This document shows positions 9,019-16,865 of a stretch of DNA of 35,522 bases, piece by piece; position 1 is the stretch's first letter; every line of letters begins with the position of its first letter. A model generated the notes under the pieces. The model saw nothing but the letters and a program-made list of their open reading frames with translations. It did no database searches and was not told the origin of the DNA. The DNA is taken from positions 1 through 35,522 of the forward strand of contig JAGWZI010000005.1 of the NCBI GenBank assembly GCA_018968925.1. Direction: 5' to 3'. This stretch comes from Patescibacteria group bacterium. GTDB taxonomy: Bacteria; Patescibacteriota; Minisyncoccia; Phycocordibacterales; GWA1-40-21. The position numbers and the translations under genes are program-made.

Positions 9019-10069
9019 TCTCTTCAAGGAATTTGATCACCGCTTCATTCACGAGGATCATTTCGACGTAGGCGCGGACGCGGTCTTCGCTTGCATCCTT
9101 GTAGGTTTCCATGAGGTGTTTCACTTCGCGTTCCATCTCTTCCTTGTTCGGCTCGATCTTTTCGGCGATGGCGATCTTTTGCAGGAGGATCTCGGTCTTG
9201 GCGCGCTTCTCGGCGTCGGGACGCCATTCCTTCTTCAGATCGTCCCATGATTTCTTGATGTGCTTCAGATATTCCTCCGGCTGAAGGCCCATGCGCGCGA
9301 TGTCGGCCTTGAACTGACCTTCCATTTTGGCGAGCTCGCTCTCGATGAGCATTGCCGGCATGTCCGCTTTCGTTTCGGCGACGAGCTTTTCGAGGATCTC
9401 GCCGCGGCGGCGGTCCTTCGCCCGCATCTCTTTTTCCTTTGCGATATTGTCTTTGAGCTTCATGCGAAAATCGGCGACGTCTTTGAAATCGCCCAATTTC
9501 TTCACGAACGCATCCGTGATCTCCGGCAATTCCTGCTTTTCGTCCGCGGAATGCTTCTCGCCGTCTTTATGCGAATGGTTCTGGTTCGCGTACATGCGGC
9601 GGATTTCCTCGATTGTGTCGTCCACCTGTTTGTCCGTCACCGCTTCGATTTCGAGCTTTTTCGCGTTCTCTTTTTTCGCGATTTTTTTGTAGTCGGGAAG
9701 TTTCGCCTCCGGCATGACGGTGAGCGTGATCGAAAATTCGACCGGAGTGCCCGGCGCGATTTTGGTGACGCGGATCTCGGGCCGGCCGAGGAAATTCGCC
9801 TTCGCTTCAAGGACGATCTCCGGCGTGAATTCGTGGATCGCTTCGTCCGCCGCTTCTTCGAGGAGGCCAAGCTCGCCGATCTTTTCGCGCAGGATCGAAT
9901 CCGGCACGTTGCCTTTGCGGAAACCCGGCAATTCGGCCGCATCTTTTATTTTCCTGAAGGCTTTTTCCTTGAACGGCTCGAGTGCCTCGGCGGCGACGGA
10001 CGCGCGGATCTCAAGGAGGGAATCGGGGAGCTTTTTAGTGCCGAGGATCTTGTACGGTTTTGCTTGCAT
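9011..10069 (-). CDS. tig: Trigger factor lacking the PPIase domain
   Basis: 352 residues against ~430 in typical trigger factors. This ribosome-bound chaperone meets nascent chains at the exit tunnel. Residues 1-~115 carry the ribosome-binding domain with signature GFRKGNVP. The chain then passes through VTDKQVDDTIEEIRRMYA to a short His/Asp/Glu-rich linker (HSHKDGEKHSADEK) and on to the C-terminal helical arms (DAFVKKLGDFKDVADFR onward), so the FKBP-type isomerase domain is missing. It should still be a chaperone, as the known activity resides mainly in the N and C domains. It is the last gene of the minus-strand nusA group, 16 bases after the small membrane-protein gene. No clear terminator follows; its stop lies inside the end of polA. 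Confidence -1.
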   Translation of the reverse strand: MQAKPYKILGTKKLPDSLLEIRASVAAEALEPFKEKAFRKIKDAAELPGFRKGNVPDSILREKIGELGLLEEAADEAIHEFTPEIVLEAKANFLGRPEIRVTKIAPGTPVEFSITLTVMPEAKLPDYKKIAKKENAKKLEIEAVTDKQVDDTIEEIRRMYANQNHSHKDGEKHSADEKQELPEITDAFVKKLGDFKDVADFRMKLKDNIAKEKEMRAKDRRRGEILEKLVAETKADMPAMLIESELAKMEGQFKADIARMGLQPEEYLKHIKKSWDDLKKEWRPDAEKRAKTEILLQKIAIAEKIEPNKEEMEREVKHLMETYKDASEDRVRAYVEMILVNEAVIKFLEEIR

Positions 10070-10085
10070 GGCGTGCGCTTTTTCT

Positions 10086-10322
10086 TTATTTCAAATTCTT
10101 GACGCCGCTGTCGAGGTTCGTGAAATCGAGACTCGTCGCTTCATTCTGGATATTGTTCAGGTCCTGGCTCGACGAGGCGAGCGACGCACGGAGCGCGGCG
10201 ATCTGGTTCTGCTTCGCGATGCGCGCCTTGAAAAAGTAGAACGCGCCGACAACAAGGACGAGGATCACGATGATGATCCCGATCGTGGTCATGATGTCGC
10301 TTGTTTCTTTTTCTTCGCTCAT
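10086..10322 (-). CDS. Small single-pass membrane protein
   Basis: 78 residues, unrecognised. Layout: short acidic N-terminus (MSEEKETSD), one membrane segment (about 10-31, TTIGIIIVILVLVVGAFYFF), then a basic-to-neutral helical tail ending SGVKNLK. The likely topology is a short N-terminus and an exposed ~45-residue tail. It sits between a secreted Ala/Ser-rich protein gene (14 bases upstream) and trigger factor (16 bases downstream), so these probably share a transcript. A GTATAG box lies about 6 bases before the ATG on the minus strand, so it could also have its own leaderless start. Clean start, stop and hydrophobic profile support a real gene. Confidence -1.
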   Translation of the reverse strand: MSEEKETSDIMTTIGIIIVILVLVVGAFYFFKARIAKQNQIAALRASLASSSQDLNNIQNEATSLDFTNLDSGVKNLK

Positions 10323-10336
10323 CGTTTTCTATACTA

Positions 10337-10975
10337 TCACATGCTCGAGCTCGATGCCGATTGATCGGTGCTTGTTGCCGAGTCGGTCGTCATGCCGGAT
10401 GCCTGCTTGAGCGCCATGATGACGGCGATGATGTCCTTTTGCGCCGTCTCGAGGGCGGTTTTTGCGGCGGTGCTTGCCGCGCGGATGGCGTCGAACGAGG
10501 CGTTTTTGGTCGCGACGGATGTCGTCGCGGCCAGCAGTTCTTCAAGAGCGGTCACGTCGGACGATGCCGCTCCGACATCGGCTTGCACGGTGGTGAAAAG
10601 CGCGCTCGACGAGGCGGTGTCGATGCCGGCCGCCTGCATGTCGCTCAGGCGCGAGGAAAGGCGGGACGCGATGTTTTCGAGACTCGCGACGGCATTCTCG
10701 AAGCCAGCGGCGATGTCCATACGCGGCGCGGGAAGCGCATGCCCGAGCTTGCGTTCGATGGCAAGTCGGAGCATGAGATCACGCGACGAGGAAGATGCCG
10801 TGCCGGTCGATGTCGAGAACCGCGCTTTCTCCGCGGCGATCGCCGACTGGGCGGCGGCCTTTTCCTGGTTCGCGAGATCGATCGCGGTGCCGACCGCGGA
10901 AAAGTCCTGCGCGGAAGCGGCGGACGGCAGGATGGCAAGAACAAGCGCGATGAATGTCGGAATGAATTTTTTCAT
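10337..10975 (-). CDS. Secreted Ala/Ser-rich helical protein
   Basis: 212 residues, unrecognised family. Residues 1-~22 form a signal peptide (MKKFIPTFIALVLAILPSAASA), followed by a low-complexity, mostly helical mature chain rich in Ala, Ser and Thr with few Cys or aromatic residues. Segments such as LENIASRLSSRLSDMQAAGID look like amphipathic or coiled-coil helices; the C-terminus ends in Ser/Thr-rich residues. ATG 10975 is chosen over ATG 10981, because the TATAAT box on the minus strand (10986-10991) would put the start of the message at about 10979. It follows nusA by 31 bases. Likely an exported envelope protein; nothing more specific is supported. Confidence -1.
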   Translation of the reverse strand: MKKFIPTFIALVLAILPSAASAQDFSAVGTAIDLANQEKAAAQSAIAAEKARFSTSTGTASSSSRDLMLRLAIERKLGHALPAPRMDIAAGFENAVASLENIASRLSSRLSDMQAAGIDTASSSALFTTVQADVGAASSDVTALEELLAATTSVATKNASFDAIRAASTAAKTALETAQKDIIAVIMALKQASGMTTDSATSTDQSASSSSM

Positions 10976-10985
10976 ATGCATACGT

Positions 10986-10991
10986 ATTATA
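10986..10991 (-). promoter_or_regulatory. -10 box of the secreted Ala/Ser-rich protein gene
   Basis: On the minus strand TATAAT lies 10 bases before ATG 10975, in the gap after nusA. It gives the downstream genes a promoter separate from nusA. Confidence -1.
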
Positions 10992-11006
10992 CTGCAACGG
11001 ACGGAA

Positions 11007-12224
11007 TTACTCCATTTCGCCGTCGTCAGCGGACCCGTCGGGATTCTCGCTGCCTTCCACGAATTCGCCGCCGGACGAGACGATGTCGATCTTCCAGCCG
11101 GTGAGCTTCGCCGCGAGGCGGACGTTCTGGCCGCCCTTGCCGATGGCGAGCGATTGCTGATCTTCGGAAACCTCGACGGTCGCTTTCTTATCCGTTTCAT
11201 CCGTCGTGATCGAGATGATGCGGGCGGGGGAGAGCGCTTCCTCGATGAATTTTTTCGGATCGGCCGACCATTCGATGATGTCGATCTTTTCGCCGGCAAG
11301 TTCCGACATGACGGTCGAGACGCGCACGCCGCGCTGGCCGACGAGCGAACCGACCGGATCGATGTGACCGTCGTTTGAGGCGACGGCGATCTTCGAGCGC
11401 GAGCCGGCTTCGCGGGCGACGGCCTTCACTTCGACGGTGCCCGAACCGAGCTCGGGAGACTCCGACTTGAAAAGCTCCTCGAGGAATTTCGGATGCGACC
11501 GCGAGAGGCGCAGGAAGATGCCCCGCGGCGTCTCTTCGACGCGGTAGAGGTAGGCGCGGATGCGCTCGCCCGGTTTGTAGCGCTCGCCCGGGATCTGCTC
11601 TTCGTACGGAAGGATGGCCGTGGCGCGGCCCATGTCGACGTAGAGATTGCCGCGTTCCATGCGCTGAACGGCACCCGAGACGATCGAGCCTTCCTTCTCG
11701 CCGTATTCATTGAAGACGGAGACGCGCTCGGCTTCGCGGATCTTCTGGACGATGACCTGCTTCGCGGTCTGCGCGGCGATGCGGCCGTAGTCCGATTTCT
11801 CTTCGAGCGGAAAGACGATCTCGTCGCCGACCTTTGCGTCGCGCTTGATCCTCTTCGCGTCTTCGAGGAAGATGTGGTGCTCGGGATTGTAGTAGGTGAT
11901 CTTCTCGCCTTTTTCGTTCACCTCCTCGATCTTTTCCTCTTCCGGGCGGCGCGAATGGCGGAAGCGCTCCTCGGCTTCCTTGTCCTCCTTCTCTTCGCGG
12001 ATGACGACGGCGTCCTTGTCGACGACGGTCTTCACCTGTTCGAACTGCATGGTGCCGGTCGAGAGGTCGATCTTCGAGCGGATGACTTGTCCGCGCTTGC
12101 CGTACTCTTTTTTATAGGCGGTGGCGAGCGCCGATTCGATGGCGTCGATCATTTTCGCGCGCGGGATGCCTTTCTCGGCCTCCATCTGCTCGATGACCGA
12201 ATTGATGACTTTGAGATCTATCAT
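11007..12224 (-). CDS. nusA: Transcription termination/antitermination factor NusA
   Basis: 405 residues. NusA binds RNA polymerase and promotes pausing and intrinsic or factor-dependent termination. Order seen: N-terminal polymerase-binding domain (about 1-150) with a charged insertion (EEKEDKEAEERFRHSRRPEEE) of which the key part is EEKEDKEAEERF; an S1 domain (around GSIVSGAVQRMERGNLYVDMG; key part GAVQRMERGNLYVDMG); KH1 with VGQRGVRVSTV; KH2 with LAIGKGGQNVRLAAKLTGW. It ends in an acidic tail. No E. coli-type C-terminal repeats are present, as is usual outside proteobacteria. Its start ATG 12224 (MIDLKVINSVIEQME) is standard. A promoter at 12294-12321 and a hairpin with T-run in the leader suggest self-regulated attenuation. 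infB and rimP, its common partners, are not next to it. Confidence -1.
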   Translation of the reverse strand: MIDLKVINSVIEQMEAEKGIPRAKMIDAIESALATAYKKEYGKRGQVIRSKIDLSTGTMQFEQVKTVVDKDAVVIREEKEDKEAEERFRHSRRPEEEKIEEVNEKGEKITYYNPEHHIFLEDAKRIKRDAKVGDEIVFPLEEKSDYGRIAAQTAKQVIVQKIREAERVSVFNEYGEKEGSIVSGAVQRMERGNLYVDMGRATAILPYEEQIPGERYKPGERIRAYLYRVEETPRGIFLRLSRSHPKFLEELFKSESPELGSGTVEVKAVAREAGSRSKIAVASNDGHIDPVGSLVGQRGVRVSTVMSELAGEKIDIIEWSADPKKFIEEALSPARIISITTDETDKKATVEVSEDQQSLAIGKGGQNVRLAAKLTGWKIDIVSSGGEFVEGSENPDGSADDGEME

Positions 12225-12254
12225 TGATTTGCTTGGTTTATTGGCTGCGTATCT

Positions 12255-12282
12255 AAAAAAACGAGTCCGCCGCGAGGCGAAC
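12255..12282 (-). terminator. Terminator hairpin in the nusA leader (candidate attenuator)
   Basis: On the minus strand GTTCGCC-TCGC-GGCGGAC (12282-12265) is a complete 7-base stem with one wobble pair, followed within three bases by seven T residues (12261-12255). It lies between the nusA promoter and the nusA ATG, so it would stop nusA transcription unless bypassed. Confidence -1.
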
Positions 12283-12293
12283 TTGACCTCCGC

Positions 12294-12321
12294 ATGATAG
12301 CAGATTGTTTTTCCTTGTCAA
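12294..12321 (-). promoter_or_regulatory. nusA promoter
   Basis: On the minus strand TTGACA (12321-12316), 16-base spacer, TATCAT (12299-12294). The expected start is near 12287, giving a ~62-base leader that contains the terminator hairpin. Confidence -1.
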
Positions 12322-12334
12322 TCTATAGTATACT
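12305..12334 (+). promoter_or_regulatory. Possible promoter of the NHL-protein gene
   Basis: TTGTTT (12305-12310), 18-base spacer, TATACT (12329-12334). It overlaps the divergent nusA promoter, so the two could interfere. The leader would be about 40 bases. Confidence -1.
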
Positions 12335-12379
12335 AGCGTCAGGTTCGGTATCCTTTTATATGCGCATTCATTTAAAAGC

Positions 12380-15300
12380 ATGATGAAAAAAACATTCGCG
12401 TATCTCATTGTCGCGCTCGCTTGCGCCGCGCCGTCCGCGGCGGCCGTCGCCCAGTCGGCGCCGACGCTCGCGACGCCGCATACGGCCCAGGCGTCGCTCG
12501 CTACGTCAACGTCGGCCATTTTGCCTGCGGCCTCCGGACCGGTTTCAATACAGAACGCGAAGATAACGGACCAGAACGGCCGGACATTTTCTTTGTCGTT
12601 CGATGTGGTCAATGCGTCCGCCGCCGTCCAGCCCGAAGTTTCGTACGTTCTCCACTTGCGGCAGGTCGTTTCGTCGACGTCGGCGTATATCATCGACGAG
12701 AAGACGTACGCGGATTCGTTCACGCTCACCGGTAACGGCCGCGTGACGAAGACCGTATCCTACACTGCGCCGGATGCCGTTGCGGCGGGACGATACCTCA
12801 TTTCCATCGAGGTTGGCAATACGAGCGGTCTCAATCTCGCGACGTTCGATCTCGGTCCGGTGACGCTCCAAGCGTCATCCGCGAACGCCGCCCTCATCAT
12901 GCATGAGACCTGCCGCGCCTCGATCGCCGGCAGCCGGGCCGGCGGATTCCCGGTCGCATCGACGTCGGACGCGATCAACGAAACATGCCAGGTGCGGAGC
13001 ACGTTCCCAGGTGCCGTGGCGGTCGTTCCGTATTTCGAGGTCCATTATCTGAGCCCGTACGGCGCCGTCGCCGCGACAAGCACCGGTGCGGCGATGAATC
13101 TTGCAAGCGGGACGAATGCGGTGACCGTGCCGGTGCCGAAAGGGCCGGTTCCGCAATACTATTATGTGCTGTTCTCGTTCAAGACAACGGACGGCGCGAC
13201 GGTATCGAACACCAATTCGTTCATGTATGCGGTCGCCGGACTGACGGGTTCGATCCAGAATGCCACGTTCGACAAGCCGTATTACGCGAGCGGCGATACG
13301 GCGAAGATAACCGTCTTTGCGCCGCTCTATGAATATCCGAAGCAGTCCGCGGCTCCTTCCGGCGTGCTTGCCGCCGCCCTCTATGACGGAAACGGCCGGC
13401 AGTGCGCCGCCACGACCACCGTTTCTCTCGGCGGCATAAATGATGCGCTCTCGTTTCCCGTTTCCTCCGCATGTGTCAATCCCACCGTGCACCTCGTCCT
13501 GTCCGCGACGGACGCCGCGGGAGCCCAGGTCGTTCTGGATACGAAAGATTTCAAAGTCATCACTCCGGCGGCCGCTCTGCCCCAGCCGAACGTCGTGCTT
13601 ATCGCCGTGATCATTCTCCTTCTCATCATCGTTTTTCTTTTCTTGTTCGTTCGTTCGTTCGGCAGGAGAAAACCGGCGATGCCCGCGATGATGATAATTC
13701 TCCTTGTCGTTACGACGTTCGCCCTGTTCGGCATTCAGGCCAAGCCGGCCGCGGCCATCAGCTGCTTCCCGAACGCGAACGATGCGAATAGCGACGGCTA
13801 TACCGGCTACTTCTTCTGCGAAAGCACGCAGGATCCGATCGTCTGTTCGGCAAACTGGACCGGCGGCTGTCCGATGAACTGGACCGGCAGGAACGTTTCC
13901 TATTACGGTTACGGCGGCGGTTTCGTCGGCTGGCCGAACACGAATTCGCTCGCCTACGGCAATTACCTGCAGGTCTGCGATGACAACGGCGCGTATTGCC
14001 AGAATGTCTATTTCCAGAATAGCGGCAGCCAGTTCCAAACGCAAACCTTCATTACTTCCGCGCCGAGCACGGTAAATTACGGCGCGACGGCAAGCATTTC
14101 GTGGAATTCCCGCGGTGCGAGCCAATGCAATATTTGGGAGGACGGATCGTGGCTCGCGCCGAACGCCGGTACGTGGGGAACGGTAACGACCCGCGCGATC
14201 ACGGCGACGTCGACAGTGACCATCACCTGCGACGATGCGTGGACGCCTAACGACAGCAAGGGAACGGCGACCGCGACGATCGTACCGCTCGCCCAACCGA
14301 CGGCATCCATCTCGTCCAATCCCGCGAGCGTTCCGGCGGGGACCGGCTCGACGCTGTCCTGGAACTCGACAAATGTGAACGCATGCGCGATCACGGCGAA
14401 CGGCGCGCCATGGAACGGAGCGACCGGCACGCCGAGCTACGCCCTGCAATTCGGCTCCGCGGGATCCGGCAACGGGCAGTTCAACGCCCCGTCCGACGCC
14501 GCCGTCGATCCGTCATCGGGCAACGTCTATGTCATGGATACCGGCAATCATCGCGTCGAGAAATTCAATTCCTCCGGCACCTATCTTTCCCAATTCGGTT
14601 CCTCGGGCAACGGCGGCAACGGTCAGTTCTTCACCATGTATCGCGGCATTGCGGTCGATTCGTCCGGAAACGTCTATGTCGCCGACAACGTCTACGCCCG
14701 CATCGAGAAATTCAATTCTTCCGGTTCCTATGTTTCGCAGATCGGCATCAGTCCCATCTTCTACGATTTTGCCAGGGATGCATCGGGGAATTTCTACGTG
14801 CTCGAATACAGCGGCAGCCCGGGCGGCGCGCAGGTGGAAAAGCTGAATTCCTCCGGTTCCCACGTTTCAACCTTCGGATCTTCCGCCGGCGGTTTGGCTC
14901 TGCATAACGCGAACGGCATATCCGTCGATTCGTCCGGAAACGTCTATGTCGCCGACAGCGGCAACAATCGCATCGTGAAATTCAATTCCTCCGGCACCTA
15001 TCTTTTGTCATTCGGCTCCGCGGGATCCGGCAACGGGCAGTTTTCCTATCCTGTCGGCCTTGCCGTTGACCCGCTTGGAAACGTCTATGTCGCCGATGCG
15101 AACCACAACCGCGTTGAAGAGTTCGATGCAAACGGCAATTATTTGACGCAATTCGGCTCCGCGGGATCCGGCAACGGGCAGTTCAATACCCCCTACGGAT
15201 TGGCCATGAATCCGGTCGGCAGCCTCTTGTACGTCGCCGATTACTCGAACAACCGGGTCGAGCAGTTCACGGTTCCGAGCGTCGGCATTTCCGGCAGCGC

Positions 15301-16042
15301 ATTTTCCGGCAACCTGGCCTCGACGACCGTGTTCGCCATTTCCTGCACCGGATCGAACGGTTCGGCCGGCGCCTCGACGACCGTGACGGTCACCGGCGGC
15401 AAGCCGAAACCGCACGCGCCGATCGTTCCGTGGAGCGGCGCGTATGCCACGTCGACCGGCTGCGGAGCGTCGCAGGGCATCGCCTTCTCCTGGGAGATCG
15501 GCGATCCGACGGACACCGTGACGGAATACGACATATTCCGGAACAGCGCCTTCCTCGCCTCGACGACTTCGACCACGTATCTCGATACCGGTCTTGCGAC
15601 GGGCACGTACGCCTATGCGGTCGACGCGTGCAACGGCGCGGGCAATTGCTCGACGCAGGTATCCCTCGGTTCCGTCTCGTATGTCCCGGCAGCATGCCAG
15701 CCGCCTGCACCGCAGACCCAGGGCACGACCTGCAGCCTTTCCGTCTCGCCGCTCGCCACCTCGTCAAGCCCGAGCAGGATCTTCGTGAACCGGCAAGTGA
15801 CGTGGACTGTCGTCCCAAATGCGACGGGCACTATCACGAGCGCCATAATTGATTGGAGCGGAACAGATATACCGACGCAAAGATTCTTTCAGTTGAGTCC
15901 GTATGCTAAAATTTATACAACTATTGGTCCAAAAATCATCAATGCTTCCTCCACTGTTACCGCTGGCGGAACTATCTACACGGCAAACTGTACCGCAAGC
16001 ACCACCTCAATTCTTGATCAGGGAACAAACCAGGAGATTTAA
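12380..16042 (+). CDS. Giant surface protein with six-bladed NHL propeller, Ig-like and FN3 domains
   Basis: 1220 residues. Residues 1-~26 are a signal peptide. Beta-rich domains run to ~400. Two membrane segments follow (about 404-425 and 437-455), separated by VRSFGRRKPAMPAM; the second looks like another signal peptide ending KPAAA. After a Cys-rich stretch (ISCFPN, FFCEST) comes an Ig-like domain (about 555-630), then a second Ig-like domain starting ~640 that is interrupted by six NHL blades (about 685-963, each with GNVYVAD-type and R-V-E-K-F-type strands) and resumes at ~965-1010. An FN3-like domain (about 1014-1103) and a beta-type C-terminus follow. Probably an anchored adhesin or carbohydrate/protein-binding surface factor. 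The last ~65 codons are AT-richer than the rest. Function is inferred from domains only. Confidence -1.
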   Translation: MMKKTFAYLIVALACAAPSAAAVAQSAPTLATPHTAQASLATSTSAILPAASGPVSIQNAKITDQNGRTFSLSFDVVNASAAVQPEVSYVLHLRQVVSSTSAYIIDEKTYADSFTLTGNGRVTKTVSYTAPDAVAAGRYLISIEVGNTSGLNLATFDLGPVTLQASSANAALIMHETCRASIAGSRAGGFPVASTSDAINETCQVRSTFPGAVAVVPYFEVHYLSPYGAVAATSTGAAMNLASGTNAVTVPVPKGPVPQYYYVLFSFKTTDGATVSNTNSFMYAVAGLTGSIQNATFDKPYYASGDTAKITVFAPLYEYPKQSAAPSGVLAAALYDGNGRQCAATTTVSLGGINDALSFPVSSACVNPTVHLVLSATDAAGAQVVLDTKDFKVITPAAALPQPNVVLIAVIILLLIIVFLFLFVRSFGRRKPAMPAMMIILLVVTTFALFGIQAKPAAAISCFPNANDANSDGYTGYFFCESTQDPIVCSANWTGGCPMNWTGRNVSYYGYGGGFVGWPNTNSLAYGNYLQVCDDNGAYCQNVYFQNSGSQFQTQTFITSAPSTVNYGATASISWNSRGASQCNIWEDGSWLAPNAGTWGTVTTRAITATSTVTITCDDAWTPNDSKGTATATIVPLAQPTASISSNPASVPAGTGSTLSWNSTNVNACAITANGAPWNGATGTPSYALQFGSAGSGNGQFNAPSDAAVDPSSGNVYVMDTGNHRVEKFNSSGTYLSQFGSSGNGGNGQFFTMYRGIAVDSSGNVYVADNVYARIEKFNSSGSYVSQIGISPIFYDFARDASGNFYVLEYSGSPGGAQVEKLNSSGSHVSTFGSSAGGLALHNANGISVDSSGNVYVADSGNNRIVKFNSSGTYLLSFGSAGSGNGQFSYPVGLAVDPLGNVYVADANHNRVEEFDANGNYLTQFGSAGSGNGQFNTPYGLAMNPVGSLLYVADYSNNRVEQFTVPSVGISGSAFSGNLASTTVFAISCTGSNGSAGASTTVTVTGGKPKPHAPIVPWSGAYATSTGCGASQGIAFSWEIGDPTDTVTEYDIFRNSAFLASTTSTTYLDTGLATGTYAYAVDACNGAGNCSTQVSLGSVSYVPAACQPPAPQTQGTTCSLSVSPLATSSSPSRIFVNRQVTWTVVPNATGTITSAIIDWSGTDIPTQRFFQLSPYAKIYTTIGPKIINASSTVTAGGTIYTANCTASTTSILDQGTNQEI
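14450..15183 (+). repeat. Near-exact DNA repeats inside the NHL propeller
   Basis: A 32-base unit encoding FGSAGSGNGQF occurs identically at 14450-14481, 15011-15042 and 15152-15183. A second block around GATTCGTCCGGAAACGTCTA (20 bases shown) recurs near 14657 and 14929. DNA-level identity implies recent blade duplication or gene conversion. Confidence -1.
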
Positions 16043-16064
16043 GGTTTGATATCATTGGTTAAAT

Positions 16065-16098
16065 AAAAAATCGCTTGCAATTTTCATTGCAAGCGATT
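16065..16098 (-). terminator. Terminator of the 16110-16658 lipoprotein gene
   Basis: AATCGCTTGCAA (16069-16080), loop TTTTCA, TTGCAAGCGATT (16087-16098) is a perfect 12-base stem. On the minus strand TTTTTTATTT follows it. On the plus strand it lies 26 bases after the NHL gene stop and may also work there, though its T-run is weaker. Confidence -1.
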
Positions 16099-16109
16099 GG
16101 TAATGATTT

Positions 16110-16658
16110 TTATGGATTTGGCATTTGTATAGCCGCCGCCATATCATTACTAGTTAATGTTGATGGGTTTGCATACGTACTATTTGTGAACATGATCTGA
16201 TCCGGATTCGTCCACGATACCGTTACGGTTCCAGACGCGGTGTTGATCACATCCATCCGTACCCAGTCACCCGACCCCGACGTAAGCGTTACCTGGTAAG
16301 GCAAGCTCGCGTTCAGTGTCGTTACCGGCGTTGAACCATCACCAAGATCGGTAATGATTTTATCAACGCTTGATAAGGTTGGACTCGTGACTTTCCAACC
16401 GATTGTATGTGGTACAGGCGTCACGGTCACCGTCGGCGTCGCGCTCGCAGTGCCTGTCGGCGTTCCGCTCGGCGTACTCGACGGCGTGGCCGACGGAGTC
16501 ACCGTAGCGGCGATCGTCGGCGAAGACAACGTGCTCGTCGGCGTCGCTACCACGGTGGACGAGTTCGGATTCGGACTGGCCGGACCTTGCTGTCCGCAGG
16601 AGCTCAAAAAGAGAGCGCCTGCCCCCAACAACATCATCATAACAAAGAACTTTTTCAT
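16110..16658 (-). CDS. S/T/P-rich lipoprotein A
   Basis: 182 residues. Residues 1-21 are a lipoprotein signal with lipobox LSSC (Cys21), so the mature protein should be lipid-anchored. A long Thr/Pro/Ser/Ala linker (about 30-90, of the type PSATPSSTPSGTPT) leads to a C-terminal beta-like domain of ~90 residues (HTIGWKVTS onward, VRMDVINTASGTVTVSW). The linker should hold the domain away from the cell and could be glycosylated; that is inference. Start ATG 16658 is preceded by AGGAGGG at good spacing. The gene resembles the lipoprotein at 21616 in signal, linker, ribosome-binding region and start (ATGAAAAAGTT). It has a strong promoter, a ~54-base leader and a terminator. Function unknown. Confidence -1.
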   Translation of the reverse strand: MKKFFVMMMLLGAGALFLSSCGQQGPASPNPNSSTVVATPTSTLSSPTIAATVTPSATPSSTPSGTPTGTASATPTVTVTPVPHTIGWKVTSPTLSSVDKIITDLGDGSTPVTTLNASLPYQVTLTSGSGDWVRMDVINTASGTVTVSWTNPDQIMFTNSTYANPSTLTSNDMAAAIQMPNP

Positions 16659-16718
16659 GGCACCCTCCTGGATGCATATATATCGGCGAGCCTCGCGGCC
16701 CTGCCGTACTCCGCCAAC

Positions 16719-16748
16719 ATTCTATCACATATTATTGAAAATTGTCAA
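16719..16748 (-). promoter_or_regulatory. Promoter of lipoprotein A
   Basis: On the minus strand TTGACA (16748-16743), 18-base spacer, TAGAAT (16724-16719). A ~54-base leader with a strong AGGAGGG site precedes ATG 16658. Confidence -1.
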
Positions 16749-16810
16749 TAGTTATCCACTAAGGCGGTTTTTAAGGCCAGGAATAAGGGGATATTAAAAG
16801 TCAAAAAGTG

Positions 16811-16842
16811 TTGACAAAAACATTGTTTTTATTCTGTATAGT
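16811..16842 (+). promoter_or_regulatory. Promoter of the TraB/ChaN-like gene
   Basis: TTGACA (16811-16816) with TATAGT (16837-16842) at 20 bases, or TGTATA (16835-16840) at 18 bases. The nearest upstream start, ATG 16845, is too close to be transcribed; ATG 16866 is therefore preferred. Confidence -1.
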
Positions 16843-16865
16843 ATATGTGTCTGCTGCCAGCTTGT

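Noticed and set aside
16752-16760. TTATCCACT, one mismatch from a DnaA box
   Set aside because: A single near-match in a promoter region; no cluster of boxes, AT-rich unwinding element or dnaA/dnaN gene nearby, so no origin is claimed.
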